A stretch of 64,000 bases of DNA from Diogma glabrata (taxonomy: Eukaryota; Arthropoda; Insecta; Diptera; Cylindrotomidae). Numbering within the stretch: the stretch's first letter is position 1; every line of letters begins with the position of its first letter. Of the stretch, positions 1 to 12,052 are shown in pieces. The notes beneath the pieces are model-generated. The model ran no database searches. It saw only the letters and a program-made list of their open reading frames with translations, and had not been told where the DNA came from. The stretch spans positions 252,193,905 through 252,257,904 of the forward strand of contig OY856188.1 in assembly GCA_963693315.1 (NCBI GenBank). The letters are read 5' to 3'. The position numbers and the translations under genes were made by a program.

Positions 1-1190
1 GTTTATTTTCTGACATATTGTCATAGCGGACACAGCAAGAATTTCTCGATGCCATGAGTAGAGTAGAAAACAGAACAGCGCCTGGTCCAGATTGTTTTTC
101 AAACTTTGCTTTTAAAACTGAAATTCAAGTGCAGATGGAAATCTTTATCAACGTTTACAAATCATGCTTTAAAAAAAGGTGTTTTCCTGGATAATGGAAA
201 CAGCAACGATTAATCAAATTAATAATTAAACTATCTTCAACTTACCTAATTTGCATATTAAATACAGTACCAAAAGTGGGAAATGGAGGCTTGGCAAAAC
301 GCTAATACGGCTTCCATAAACATTTTTTAAAGTTGGCAGGGAAATCAATTGAGGCACAAAAATTAGAAAGACGGAACTGTAACAGGGTGGTAAAATACAA
401 TACTGATGATGGCTCTAATGCATACATAGTCAAAGGTGGTGTACTCCAAGATCTAGTTTTAGACCCTATGTTAAGAAATCGAATATATGACGATGTTTTC
501 AAACTCCAGATACAGGCGGATGCGAATATAGTTGGCTTTGTTAGTTGGCAGATTATATAGCTTTGGTAGGGGTTGAGATGTAGTGTAAGTGTTGCATAGT
601 CATTGAATTTATTCGAAAGTGGGCTGTCGTTAGGTTTCCAGTTGGCAGAATATAAGACCGAATAGATTCTTGTAACAAGTAGAAAAAACGCGATACAATC
701 ACACTCAACCTTGGTTGGCAGGAGATTGCTTCGCAGCCCAGATTAAATACCGCGGGATAATAATCGAAGCGAGACACTCATTTAAGGAGGACTTAGAATG
801 TGTCGGAGTCAAGGCAGCTAAAACCTGTGAAACAGAAGAACCTAAAAACAACGCTGGGAGGAGCAGTGCACGGCAACAATTGATGGTCAACGTAGTATCT
901 TCGATAATACTCTACTGAGCAACTGTATGGGCTGAATCAACAGTGCTGGAGTCGTACAAACGAATTACGTCAAAATATCAACTAAGTGTCATATGAGGCG
1001 GTATGTGTAATAGCGGAAATGATACAGAGAAAAACTGAAGGTAGACGTTTCGGCTTATACCACCATCAGTGGAAAGTTGGCTGAACTGAAAATATGGGGA
1101 GGCAAATTACTACATGATCCAATTCCTAACTGGACATGGAAATGTCTGGAGTTCTACAAGACGAGCTTTTCCCATATAATATTATCTGCT
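1..1190 (+). mobile_element. R1-clade LINE ORF2 remnant (reverse transcriptase, 5' end outside window)
   Basis: Three frames together read as a non-LTR reverse transcriptase. Near 60-130 is an APGPD-type RT motif. At 333-560 an ORF contains a GGV(L/P)Q-like stretch and IYDDVFKLQI, which corresponds to the region before the catalytic box in R1/SART-type elements; the catalytic FADD appears as FVSW, so it is destroyed. At 715-918 a further ORF contains FKEDLECVGVKAAKT and NVVSSIILY, the thumb region typical of R1-clade proteins. Around 1110-1150 LTGHG is readable, the usual C-terminal marker of this clade. Several stops and frameshifts separate these blocks, so this is a pseudogene. The clade assignment rests on motif order and is fairly secure; the insertion target cannot be seen because the 5' part lies outside the window. 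Confidence 0.75.
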
Positions 1191-2354
1191 ATATGTAAAG
1201 ATCGACGAAAAATTGAAACACAGTAAGCAAATTTTGCACCAACGTCGTAAAACAATTAAGCAGAAGGTAACGATACTTAAAGCGTAAAGAAGGAGCCAAT
1301 GATGCCAAGTCCTGCCTGTGAAGTAATTAATACCTAAGGGAAGGGCAGTGTCATACGATAGGACCAGGAAAAGAGGGTTAGAGTGTAGTGAGTAGATGAA
1401 TAATAATTGATAAGACAACAATGTTCCACTCACACTGTTGAGTGGAATTTCATTCTTCGTATTCCCTGAAAAATGTCAAAAACTGCGATAAATGGGCGTG
1501 TATTATTGGTAGATTATAACTAATATGTTTAAGTTATTTAAAACCTTTTTATCTCACTTTATGTTTTTCACTATTTATTGTAAACATCATTTGATATTAA
1601 TTATGTTAAAAAAAAGGTAGATTGAATGAAACACGTAAGTGCAGTTCAGCATACTGTTAGAATCCTTGTAATTCTGTGAAGATGGGAAACATCGAACAAA
1701 AAAAAAAACAAAAAGTAAAGATAGATAGTTTGGTTTATTGACCCGGTTAAGCCAAATGTTCGTTTTTTCACTGTAGAACCAAAACATTTACAAATAACTA
1801 TATCGCAAGAACAACTACATAACAAATTTTAGGTAAATTTGAGGCATTTTGGTGAAACCACAAGATTAAAATAACCAAAATTCAAGTTAAAATATAGAAA
1901 TCTGAAATAAATAGATAAAACTGCATTAAAAGCTGTTTCTTTAATACATATTTCTATCATGGAATGACGTAAAGAAATTGCAAGTAAGTATTTAATTGGT
2001 CGCGCTAGTAAATATTTCATCTTTTATGTTGGTAATTAAGATAAGATATTGTGCGCTTATTGGTTGCATTGCATACAATTTATTTTTATATCAGTGAATA
2101 TAAACTCAAAATTTTAGCGATTGAACCTTATCTTTTAACGGACTGCCTTAAAATTTTACCGAATACGGCAAGTTTTTGTCCAATCGAACATCAGATATGT
2201 TTATTTAAGAGCAATTTTATTGTAAATTTTGCATAATTATTATCATGGGATTAACTTATACATATTGGTCCCATCCCCTAAAACCGTGTGGGGAAATTAG
2301 TCGTATAAAAAACAGAAAGAAACATAAATCACAATCAAAAAATAAATCACTTAC
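1191..2354. other. AT-rich non-coding stretch, partly candidate intron
   Basis: No convincing coding signal is seen on either strand. The part from about 1191 to 1440 may be the decayed 3' tail of the R1-type LINE. Position 2354 downward on the minus strand begins with a GTAAGT donor, so the rest is read as the start of an intron of the gene whose first exon lies at 2355-2746. No downstream exon was recognised before the window edge. Confidence 0.4.
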
Positions 2355-2746
2355 ATAAAATCCTCCATATCAACTACATTTGAGAATTGGCATGGAGGTT
2401 CACCATAATATCCATAACAGTAAGCATAATTCCATGGTTGTGGTCCTTGACATGGTGGAGGAAATGGTGCGATATTTTCAGAATAGAATCCAGTGTTATC
2501 TTGAATAACTGGATAATTCATTGAAAAATCGTTTTCATATCCATTGCTATAAGGTACCTGTTGAAAATTATTAACTAACGACGGTGATTCAAAATCACAA
2601 ACGGAATTATTCTGCATTGTCGGGGATAAACTTTGATGTACCATATTTGATTCATAATTTGATGAAATGTTTTCTAAGGAATATTGAAAGTTTAAATTCG
2701 TATTCTGGGAACACCAATAACTTGGTGGCATGTCAACCACATTCAT
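2355..2746 (-). CDS. First coding exon of an unrecognised, transcription-factor-like protein (partial)
   Basis: An open frame of 130 codons starts at the ATG at 2746 (MNVVDMPPSYW) and runs to a consensus GTAAGT donor immediately after ...NVVDMEDFM; reading through the donor gives an instant stop, so the ORF end and the splice site coincide (phase 2). The peptide is low in Lys/Arg and rich in Asn, Ser, Pro, Tyr and Phe, with a PFPPPCQGPQPW segment and an AYCYGYYGEPPC segment. This is the composition of a disordered activation or A/B-type region found upstream of DNA-binding domains in insect transcription factors. No domain is present, so the family is not assigned. No acceptor lies directly upstream of the ATG, so it may be the first exon. 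The long open frame in a very AT-rich setting, together with a perfect donor at its end, argues for a real exon. Confidence 0.6.
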
Positions 2747-3544
2747 TTTATAAAAAAAAAATTAACCACCAAAACAATTAAATTATTTTCACAAAACAAA
2801 TTTTATTAACAAAAAACTATTTTTTATATATTCTATACATAAATTTTTTAATTAAATTAAAACAATAAAACATTTGATTTATTCACTATCACAAAATAAA
2901 AATTTTTTAAGCGATTTTTGACATGTAAATAATTATTGAACGGTAAAAAGAAAACTTTCTTAAACGAAATCTAGTTTAGACTAAGTAAATTAATATTCTG
3001 ATAACTCAAAGTTTGATTGACAATTGATAAACACATCATAATCAATTGCCAAACATAGACATTTTTTAGGTGTATTTATAAATTTTTTGACTGTATAAAA
3101 TTTTATACAGTTAAAGGGCTCTGTTAAAGAATTGGTCATCCTATGATATCAAAATGATGTTTAAAGAAAATTAGCAGAGTCGAATTTTGAAAAAATAAAA
3201 GTAATTAGATAAAACATGTTATACGAAAATAATGATTTGTTATAAATTTCTGCATAATTAATGTGTGTCTTATATGTGTAAGATTTTGGTTTATGAAAGG
3301 TGATGAGGTTTAAGATTACCTTCCGTCGTCAATTCTTTTCAACAGAATAAAATGTTACCGAAGTTCCTTGCATATTACTGGATCTTACTAAGTTTCAAAT
3401 AAACAGGTTCTTGGAAGATCTTACACCACTGGCCAAAACATCAGTTTCAGATCCAAGTTTAAGCAAAAATAATTTACGAAAGATGTAGTGTGCGAACAAA
3501 TTGTTGTTAAATAAAAAGTAATAAAAAATTGCTATCCGGAAGTG
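2747..3544. other. AT-rich upstream region of the 2355-2746 exon
   Basis: About 0.8 kb with homopolymer A and T runs and no ORF worth naming. It would contain the promoter and 5' UTR of the minus-strand exon if that exon is the first one. No TATA or initiator element could be placed with confidence. Confidence 0.3.
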
Positions 3545-3655
3545 ACAATCCGGAAGAAAGTTTTTGTTTTTAAATGTTGTTTAACAGGATGCATATTGTA
3601 AGTTTCACAACACATAGATACCGTTCAAGAGCTAGGTCCCACAACCAGAACAATC
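3545..3655 (-). mobile_element. 3'-terminal fragment of LINE family B
   Basis: The stretch resembles the 3' end seen at 43010-43110 and again at 52335-52450: a T-run, then an ATGTTGTTTAACAG-like block, CACAACACATAGATACC, and a GGTCCCACAACCAGAAC-like block. On the minus strand a reading frame gives LWDLALERYLCVV, compared with LWDLGLKRYLCVV in the 42.9-kb copy. Only the 3' end is present, as expected for 5'-truncated LINE insertions. Divergence from the other copies is considerable, so it is old. Confidence 0.5.
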
Positions 3656-4485
3656 TCTTTATAAGGAATTTGTCATTTCCGGCAAAACTTTTTTTACCGG
3701 AAGTGGTCAAACGGAAGAGGGGATGCGTAATTCTTTTTAATTTAGTCAAAAATATATAAAGCTGTCTATTATATATCTTTCTGTCATACATTTTTACTTC
3801 GTGCAATAAATCTTACAATTTATAATGGAATGCATAAATTGGTTATCAGGTAAAAAAGATTTGATTAATTATCCACAATTCCCGATAGCTGGTGTAGTGA
3901 ATTCAAGAATCAGACATCAATTTCAGATTGATGATTATGTTATCGTTTTTACTTTGTCCAACTAGTAACAATTCTTATTAGAAATTAGGATACCTACATG
4001 GCTGGTTTGTAGTTTTCTAAAAAAAAAATTATTTTGATTGTGAAACCAAATCAGGCTCCGTCAAAAATTTTGAAATTTTTTTCATGATACGTTGAATGTG
4101 TAATGTTCTTGCAGTGAACATACAAAATATTTTTTCGATTTTGGCATTATCTCTCCCAAAACAAAAACATGGACGCACTCAAAATTATTTTGGTATTTGG
4201 AACATCTGGTATAAGTCGATTGATGTGAACCACACATCGAATTGGCTAGAGTTTTGTAAAATGAAATTGGTAGATTTTGTCTGGTTTTAACTATTTCTAC
4301 TACCCCAAATACCAAATATACACCACATACATTAACCAAATTTAGAGTGATCATTTGTAGGTAGAACATGATTCGAGTTTGTTAGTTGATATCCACAAAA
4401 AAAAATTGGACCGTGGGAAGTGTGACATACTGTAATGCGGTCAAAAAGGTATTTTGTACCTCATCAAACTATAGTTATATTTTTT
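3656..4485. other. Non-coding stretch, no identified gene
   Basis: It contains two short blocks resembling CCGGAAGTGNNAA near 3530-3560 and 3690-3720, in similar context. Otherwise it is AT-rich sequence without a supportable gene. Confidence 0.3.
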
Positions 4486-4489
4486 GGTG

Positions 4490-4770
4490 AGTCGTCTTTC
4501 CAAACCAACCTCCTTCATGCATTTCAGTATATATGGAGAGGGTTCAATGAATGCGGGACATTTTCAAAAATGCGCCTTTAGATAATTTCTTCTCTTATGA
4601 GAAAATGTACCACATTATTTGAGAATGTGAGCTGGGAAGTCTTCTCCGATTGGCAGAATCTACATTCGTGTGAGTTCTCCACTTCAATATTCTTGAGATG
4701 TTTTCTCAATCGGTAGTGCACTATGATAACACCTTTCAGTTGATCACTCAACTTGACCTACTCAATCCTG
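4490..4770 (-). mobile_element. Decayed C-terminal end of a LINE ORF2 (Cys-rich domain)
   Basis: The minus strand reads HYRLRKHLKNI, then NSHECRFCQSE, then a region matching the ..H(I/V)..EC... part of the C-terminal Cys/His domain that follows RNase H in I- and Jockey-like LINE ORF2 proteins (usually LTGHxxLxxHLxxI...C.C). Stops interrupt the frame. Only this short end is recognisable; the upstream RNase H was not found. It may be part of the same family as the RNase H remnant at 50040-50500, but that is a guess. Confidence 0.45.
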
Positions 4771-5529
4771 AACATATTTTAGATTTCTTTTGTTTCTTTC
4801 AACGTACTATTCAATTGTTTGAACTGTCTTAGAATCCTGGCCATTGTTTCAGGTCTTTTTACGCTCGTCGGATATTGATTTTTGGAAGGATCCTATGCTC
4901 AATTCACATAAGCGTGCCAGTTTGTTGGATAGGACTTTAGTTAGTAATATAAGGTGATTAAAGGTTAATAGTAATATCAGTTTAAAGTATTATTATATTA
5001 TTGTATTATCAGTGTAGTTTAAGTAGTAATATCAGGTAAACCCTAAATTGTTTTGTTGTTTGTAGATTTAGATTTGGACTGTATGTCGTTACACCATCTG
5101 AATTAAATACAAGCAAAAAAGTAAAAACTTTATTACTGGTAATTTAAATCAGAAAAAAACAATGCAACGATGAGGAATCCCGAGATCACTGAATTAGCTT
5201 TAAACAACGCGATTGCCTAAGATCAGGTATCAGCCAGGAACTGATAAACAGGTTAACAATGACACCAACACACGCCAAATATATAATAAGATTGTCACGA
5301 AATGCTGGCCTTCATATCAAGTATTGCCAGATTCTCGATACAAAACCAGAAACAGAGAACAATAGTAGAATGAACCCCGGTGTCGAAAACGAGATGCTGT
5401 ACCTGTAGAAAGCATTACTAAAAGATCACGCTTTAATACCCTTAGCATAATGAACACCGATATTTTAACTATCCAGGTTTTCAGACTTGATTGCCGGTAT
5501 GAAGTGCCGGTTTGACAGAAAATTTACTA
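4771..5529. other. Unassigned sequence between LINE and Gypsy remnants
   Basis: It is higher in GC than its surroundings from about 5220 to 5530 and may belong to the decayed Gypsy element next to it (the downstream part of integrase or the 3' UTR on the minus strand). No frame gives a recognisable motif. A short AGTAATATCAG-like motif recurs between 4940 and 5030. Confidence 0.25.
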
Positions 5530-5800
5530 CGTCACTCTAATGATGTTGCCGCACGAAGATACGCTATGTTGAGGTGAAAATGTCCTAACACGAGTTCGCA
5601 GATTTTATTGATGTTGAGATTTTTCAAACGCGATTTAAGATTTGCTTCAACACGTCTCCAAAGTATGACCAGATGGTTCAAACGATTTCATTCTTCGTTC
5701 ACAGTCTCATGGAGAATATGAAGGAATTTCATAAGTTGATAGGTTTTTCCGTCTGAAACTGGATGTTGTCCAAACAACAAATAATACGGTGAATATTGAG
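5530..5800 (-). mobile_element. Ty3/Gypsy integrase C-terminal remnant
   Basis: On the minus strand the frame starting near 5800 reads YSPYYLLFGQHPVSDGKTY, then a Leu-rich HILHETVNEE segment, followed by a stop and then RVEANLKSRLKNLNIN in the same frame. SPYYLLFGQ is the signature that follows the catalytic Glu in Gypsy-type integrases, just before the linker to the chromatin-binding tail. The catalytic core was not recognisable upstream (higher coordinates). This is a short, broken relic of an LTR retrotransposon. Confidence 0.55.
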
Positions 5801-5994
5801 GTTAGATTGCGATTATTCATCAATTGCCTGTACCTTTGGCGCAGCGACTGATTTATATTGTTATATTTCTATTATTCAAAATATCACCTGCTTAGGAGCA
5901 ACAATTTGTATCCTAATAGTTTATGCTACTAGTCACCAGTTTAGGTCCAACAATTTTCAATCAGTCACTGTTGTTCATTAGAGTTTTTGAAAAA

Positions 5995-7950
5995 AATATG
6001 ATTGACTTTTTTTAAAGATTGTTGAGTTGACGACACTTTTAACAAATTTGAAACGCCAGAATAATAATTAATTAAATAATAAAATATAATTCGATTCCTT
6101 TTATCAATTAAAAGAACATAAAAATAATAATAATTTGTATATCAACTGACCAAAAAGAAATTTAAAACAATCAAATTTACCTAATGTCAGACTATAATAA
6201 AAATGAGCTAAAACAAACAATAGCGATGACGCTAAATATTACCATATGGCATATATAAGATATCAGTTTTAAAATTAACATACTTATAATGAATATTTTT
6301 AACTGTTTTTTTACAAAGGCGCCTAAGTTTCATTGTTTGTTGATATCTTTCATAAAATCACACAGCTAGATAACTAGTGCTTAGTGCGATCTTTGATTCG
6401 TCAAAGTTTAATTAAAATCCACTTAATAACACGAAATCATATATGCCATAATAATTATAGTAATCTAATAATTAATTTAATTAAATGCATACTTTAATGT
6501 TTCATATGTTTTTACAGTTTTGTCCTCGTACTAACTAAGGAAACACCATTATTAGTGTCGGTTAGATGGCGGATGTATCATAATTAAAAGAATAAAAAAA
6601 TATTTATTAGTGATTAAATTTGTAGACGATTGCACTGTGTCGAACATTCAATTGCGTAAATTTGCCCGCGTAAAAAATAACATAAACCATAAAAAATTAG
6701 GTAATTTAATTTGTTATTTATTGGTTCACCCTGTTATTTTTATCAGTTCAATTAAATTAAAATATCTGATGTATGTATTAGTATAAGGAAACGTTCAAGA
6801 ACCACTGGAAAGTTGTTTATCTATATTCTTAATAAAAACTTATCATCAGATATGCTTCTTATCTGTCTTAAATTTTGATATCGTTGTTTTGAATATAACT
6901 ATGTTGATAAAAACAACAAAGCTAAAAACTTTAACATTTATTCTTAAAGAAACGAATTCTAGCTGTAGAAAAAACAGGTCAAATACAATTCAATTGTCAT
7001 TTATTTCATCAAGAACGAACATATGATAGTAACACTGAAGCACAATATTGAGTAATAAAAATATAACAAGATTTAGAGATGATAGAATGAGTTTTGATTT
7101 GAATTGATTGATATGAAAATAGTCTATTACTAAGTGAGTTCTAAAAGATATATTTTATTCGCGAGCAAATGATTAACAAAAACGAAACAAACACTATGTT
7201 TTAGCCTATCGACTGAAGATATATTAGCATGTTTAATTAGATAAGATAATTTTTAGGATGGAGGTAATAAAAATAAAATATGATGTAAAATGTATATTGT
7301 ATTGTCATTGATTATTGTCAACATTGGATAATTTATTTTACGGTTGTGTCACACCGATGATCTCTTCTACAACCTTATTAAATGTGAGCGGTTAACAGTA
7401 ACAACAAATTATATTGTTTTATCACCATCAATATTACGAAAAATTGTCATCAATCATCTGTTAATCTTTGGTGCAAAAAATTTATTTTGATATTCAACAA
7501 ACACCTATCTTGTTGGGGCAACGATTTTTGATTTCAATATTCAACGAACACGTATTTTATTTTGATGCAACAATTCTTGATATTTATTTAGCCGTCAATT
7601 AATTTTTTTTGTGTGCAACAATTATTAGGACAACCTGATCGGGTTTTGATGACGTAAGCAACAACGAAACCCCGTATGACATATTGATTTGGTCAGTAAT
7701 CTAATACTCCAATTGATCTGCAATAATTTAATTAACAATTGACTGTCACTATAAATTTACAATTTCTGTGAATTACATGGAGGGCGGGATTCAGAACCAA
7801 TCATGGGGTAAGTTAATTTATTTTTAATTATATTTTGTTAGTCGTAGATGATTGAGCGAGGAGACGACCTTTTGTTCCTTTCGTCTTTCTGATTTGTCAG
7901 AGTCTACCTTCCTTTCTCCTTCTTCACCCAATAATTATCGCGTGCATCCA
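5995..7950. other. Long AT-rich stretch without genes
   Basis: No coding frame, RNA gene or element end was recognised. Between about 7480 and 7600 two imperfect direct copies of a segment containing ATATTCAACRAACAC and a ...GCAACRATT...TTGAT.. block follow each other. This could be intergenic space or a long intron. Confidence 0.3.
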
Positions 7951-7952
7951 GC

Positions 7953-7997
7953 ATTCGGTATACTGTATATGCATCCAGCATATACAGTATACCGAAT
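7953..7997. repeat. Perfect 20-bp hairpin with 5-nt loop
   Basis: Positions 7953-7972 and 7978-7997 are exact reverse complements, separated by the loop ATCCA. The stem starts ATTCGGTATACTG. Because the loop sequence also occurs directly before the left arm (CATCCAGCATTCGG), the structure looks like a recent templated (snap-back) duplication rather than an old functional hairpin. Confidence 0.8.
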
Positions 7998-8164
7998 CCT
8001 CGTACTGAAGCTAGTCGGAACAAACTCAAGACACGCGTATCCTCAAGCTGTCAGGTTTGCTTTTAATAATCCTTACATCTAATCAGTTCCTCGATACAAT
8101 GAAGAGATCTTTGTTGGTTTGTAAATTGTTTCAATCATTTTTGATCTACTGATGTGATAATCCC

Positions 8165-8226
8165 ACGTACTCCAGTTCTTGCAATTGACAAACATGTTAA
8201 CGTGAGATATCACATACCACTGTCAA
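8165..8226 (+). repeat. Dispersed repeat, copy 1 (second copy at 52838-52915, opposite strand)
   Basis: The block CGTACTCCAGTTCTTGCAATTGAC followed by GTTAACGTGAGATATCACATACCACTG matches the reverse complement of 52838-52915 with few differences. It is a short interspersed repeat of unknown class, too short here to define termini. Confidence 0.6.
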
Positions 8227-9640
8227 TAGCTGTGAATTTAGTTTCACAGTTTAATTTTATTAAATTTTAGATTAATCTTTATACTTACAGATTTATTTAA
8301 AATAATAAATAAGCTATTAAAAAAATTCATTTCTTTTGCAAATCAAAGCTAAGACATAAAAAAGCTATCAAATATTTAACTGTTAAATAATTTTTTGCTT
8401 TCGGGTAGTAATGAAAAACAAAAATTATTTTGGTTCAAGAAATATCATAATTTAGTGTGGTGAAATATTGATGTTTGATTTCGAACTTAAAAAATGCACA
8501 ATAATAGATGAGTAATAAACGAATAAGTAATAAGCGAATAAGTAATACGATACGACAAGTAATAAACGTATAAACAAAATACAAATTACCTTTTACGGCT
8601 AGGTAGAGCGGCTTGGTAGAGTCTACCTAGAGTAAGTAAAATTATATAAAATTGCATTTGGTCAAGAGTAAAGCAATGCCTTCTGATTTATGTTTAGTCA
8701 AGAATACTAAAACCTTGTTAATATTATATTTTTTAACTTTTACAAATTACAAGTTCTTTGGAAAAGATTTACAAGCAACAGAATATAGGAGATATGCGAA
8801 ATATATGTTCTTATACCATAAACAGGTAAAAGATTCAAGACTCAACCCGACCTAAAACTATATTAGGGCTATTATTTTGAAAACGTACATTTTTTTGTTG
8901 ATTTTTAAATTTTTTGATTTTTAAAAAATCTGAAATTTTGATATATTGTTCGTATTGACGAAAGAAAAAAGGTAATTCTGGATTTGTTTTTTGAGTACTC
9001 TGAATCGGCGTTATGCGAGGTTGAATCTTTGAGGCTTTTTCACGTAGTTTTAGTAATGGTGTCAATGTTTTGTTAATAGGTACCACAAATTTCATGCGAT
9101 TTACGTATATTTTTGCAAGTAAAAACGAAAATAGTTGAATAATCGAACTTTGATAGTTGAAAATTAATAATGTTTTTTTTCGCTAGGAGGTGCGTTAAAC
9201 CTTGTTTTACTTCAAAGCTCATATCTCAAAAATCGTCCTTTTTTTTTGTTTTTCACAAATTTTAAAGTAAACACATGCTGCTATGAAATTACAAAAAAAA
9301 AGATGAGAGATTCCATATCCGAGAGATTCCAACTATCGAAGATTTTGATATACTTTCAACATCTTAACACTAGCATAAGAATAAGACTATTATAAATAAA
9401 TATTTTTTTCTTTAAAAATCATAATTTCATGAAACAATATTAATATTATAAACAAATACATTAAAAAATTAATTTGCATATTTTTTTTGCCTTTTAATTG
9501 ACATATTTCTGATTATCGGAAAAGGAAAATATTTTGGCAATTATTTTATCGGGTGTAGTAATATCCGGTTAAACATAGTCAATTCAAATCCTAGAGTTAA
9601 ACTAATTGTTTTAATTTTCGAAAACCGAATCGAAAGAAAT

Positions 9641-10604
9641 TGCTCCTGTAGTTTGATATCTCCTGAAGATACATATGAAAAGTTCATAGCGTATTTGGTT
9701 TTTTTTTGATCAAATTTAAACCCATTCAAATAATACCCTTAATATTGATATTTTTTCTCCTTTAAGCGATGCTCTCCGGGTTTCTTCAGTCCCATCCAAT
9801 GGACCCTTTCCATAGGTAGTTGCAAAGAAATGCCATTCTGCAGATATTTCAAAATCATCAATACGTTTGCCAAGATTTCTAAAATGAACCATCCATAAAA
9901 TATACAAAAATTTTGCTGCTTGGATATATTTATTGATGTTTTTCTATGAATTCGGTGTATTGAATTTCCTGGTATTTATGAACTGTAACTGTGTTATGCA
10001 ATAGATGATCAGAAATAATGACAAAAGATAAAACCTCTAGCTTTGTCATTACATGTTTTGTAGTAAACTACGATTGTGTGGATTGTGGCTTAAACTTTAT
10101 TGAAATGTGCAGCTTGTATCTCATTGTGGGTTATCATAGAATAGTTTTCTGAAAACTCCATAGTGAAGATGTATTCGTCGAGACGAAGTTTTAGTTTTGT
10201 TTCTTTAATAAACTTTGATTTCTCCCTTGCGATGAAATCATGAATTTTTAATATGTTGACCGATTTATGTTGTTGACCGATTTATATTTGTTGCACAATC
10301 CACTGTATCATTAGAACAACTCAATTTCTTAAGCAGATCTTTTACATTTTTTATTAAATTTAAGAGTGGTTTACACATCAAACGAACATACAAACATTGC
10401 GTGTTCCCGTAGATCCGGCTAAAATACATTCCTTCTGTCGCAACGTGGTGAATTTTGAGAAGCTGATTTTGACATCATAATTTTCTTCCAAGAACATTTC
10501 GTAGATGCCGGTGAGGGTCCATAATACAAACCGCATTGATTTCTTATTTCTTGTTGGTCCATTGGCATTGTTCTACTAATTTCAATTGGAATTAAAATTG
10601 TAAT
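9641..10604. other. Central segment of the 8.9-14.6 kb palindromic element
   Basis: This is the unpaired middle between the two inner arms. Reading frames here are short and show no motif. It contains TGTTGACCGATTTAT twice in tandem near 10256-10286. I see no transposase. Confidence 0.4.
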
Positions 10605-10963
10605 TGCAATTTCTTTCGATGCGGTTTTCGGACATTAAAACAATTAGTGGAACCCAAGGATTTCAATGTTTTTTATCGGATATCACTACACCCGATAAAA
10701 AAATTGCCAAATTATTTTCCTTTTCCGATCAGAAATATTTCAATTTAAAGGCAAAAAAAATATATAAATTATTTTTTTAATGTATTTGTTTATAATATTG
10801 ATATTGTTTCATGAAATTATGATTTTTAAAGAAAAAAATATTTATTTATTTATTCTAATGCTAGTGTAAAGATGTTGAAAGTATCTCAAAATCTTCGATC
10901 GTTGGTTTTCCAATTCTTATTCTCAATAAAAACCTGTTTTTCAATAAGCAATGCACATAATAT

Positions 10964-11397
10964 TGTTACGATTACAGAAAAATCCAGACGATTACAGTGA
11001 CTTCCAGAAAAATCAAATCACAACAAAACACAACAACCATTTAATGAAATTAATAGTGTTGTTGTTGTATTTCGTAAAATTTGGGTCAACAATAAATAAA
11101 ATTGAACGATTTTATGAATCAAAACAGCATAACGTAAAATAATCGAATATTCTAATATTTTCTCAAGGTTTCTAAAAAGTGACCTCAAATTATCTAGAAA
11201 TTAAGCAGAATGGTATATAAGCGATTGCCTTTTGTAGATTAGGAATTAGTTTTATTTTAAACGTGTGTCGTTTAACGTAAAGTTAAAATTATAAAAGTGA
11301 TATTTAAAATAAGTTTTTGTAAATAAAGTTTAAAGTGTTATTAAGTAGAAATAATTTACGTATTATTTTTAACGTTGTATTACTGGAAATTTCTACA
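10964..11397 (+). mobile_element. Candidate LTR (solo or 5' LTR) of an LTR retrotransposon
   Basis: The segment begins TGTTACGATTACAG and ends TTTCTACA, giving the TG...CA termini usual for LTRs. It contains a TATATAAG box at about 11213 and an AATAAA signal at 11322-11327, in the U3-R-U5 order. It lies at the left side of an insertion (10907-13575) into the palindromic element. No second LTR, coding domain or clear tRNA primer site was found nearby. It could be a solo LTR or a 5' end left by decay. Confidence 0.4.
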
Positions 11398-11489
11398 ATC
11401 AACCGTTGGAGTTTCTGAAGCTGTTGAAAGAATATTCTAGTTAGGAATATTGTTCGCTGTATTGTTTTCCTGTTATTGTATCAAATCAA

Positions 11490-11668
11490 TATCAAAGAAG
11501 GATCAGTTGGATGAATGCCAATGATCTCGATAATATACATATACATCTTGCTGCAGATCAAATTATAAAAGAAGAATCAGTTGGATGAATGCCAATGATC
11601 TCGATAAGATACATATACAACTTGCTGCAGATCAAATTATAAAAGAAGAATTAGTTGGGTGAACGCCG
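11490..11668 (+). repeat. Tandem repeat of about 73 bp, 2.4 copies
   Basis: The unit begins AAGAAGRATCAGTTGGATG and runs through CCAATGATCTCGATAA and CTTGCTGCAGATCAAATTAT, then restarts; the third copy is partial and diverged (TTAGTTGGGTGAACGCC). The first two copies differ at few positions. It lies just downstream of the candidate LTR, so it may be part of the leader of that element. Confidence 0.75.
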
Positions 11669-12052
11669 ATGATACCCGATTTTTATGAAGGATTAATGTC
11701 AACACCTTTTCTTTGGGGACCTCCCTCAACACAAACTAAATTAAGGTATTCATATATATTTTTTTTTTTGAGATATTCATAGATTCCATATTTGTTTAGT
11801 GATTAATATGATTGGCTAGGTAAACCATTAATAAGAGATTCCCAAATCTTCATCCGTCCCTAGGACAAAACCGTTTAATTTCTTGTTTTTTTTTTATATA
11901 TATGTGAGAATTCGTATAAAATTAGTGGAAAAAGGTCCCAGTGCAATATAACAATTAAGGAGTTGAATATTTAATAAAACCTGGTGATTGTGCTTACTAA
12001 TCAGTGATCGAACTCGGAAGATATTGGGAATTACGTTTATCTTAATTGAGAG
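11669..12052. other. Unassigned segment between tandem repeat and hAT element
   Basis: It is AT-rich with poly-T runs. It is probably part of the inserted LTR-type sequence, but no protein motif could be read. Confidence 0.25.

Noticed and set aside
2355..2746. Assignment of the exon to a nuclear receptor or another named transcription-factor family
   Set aside because: The composition fits, but there is no DNA-binding domain or signature in the visible exon, so a name would be a guess.
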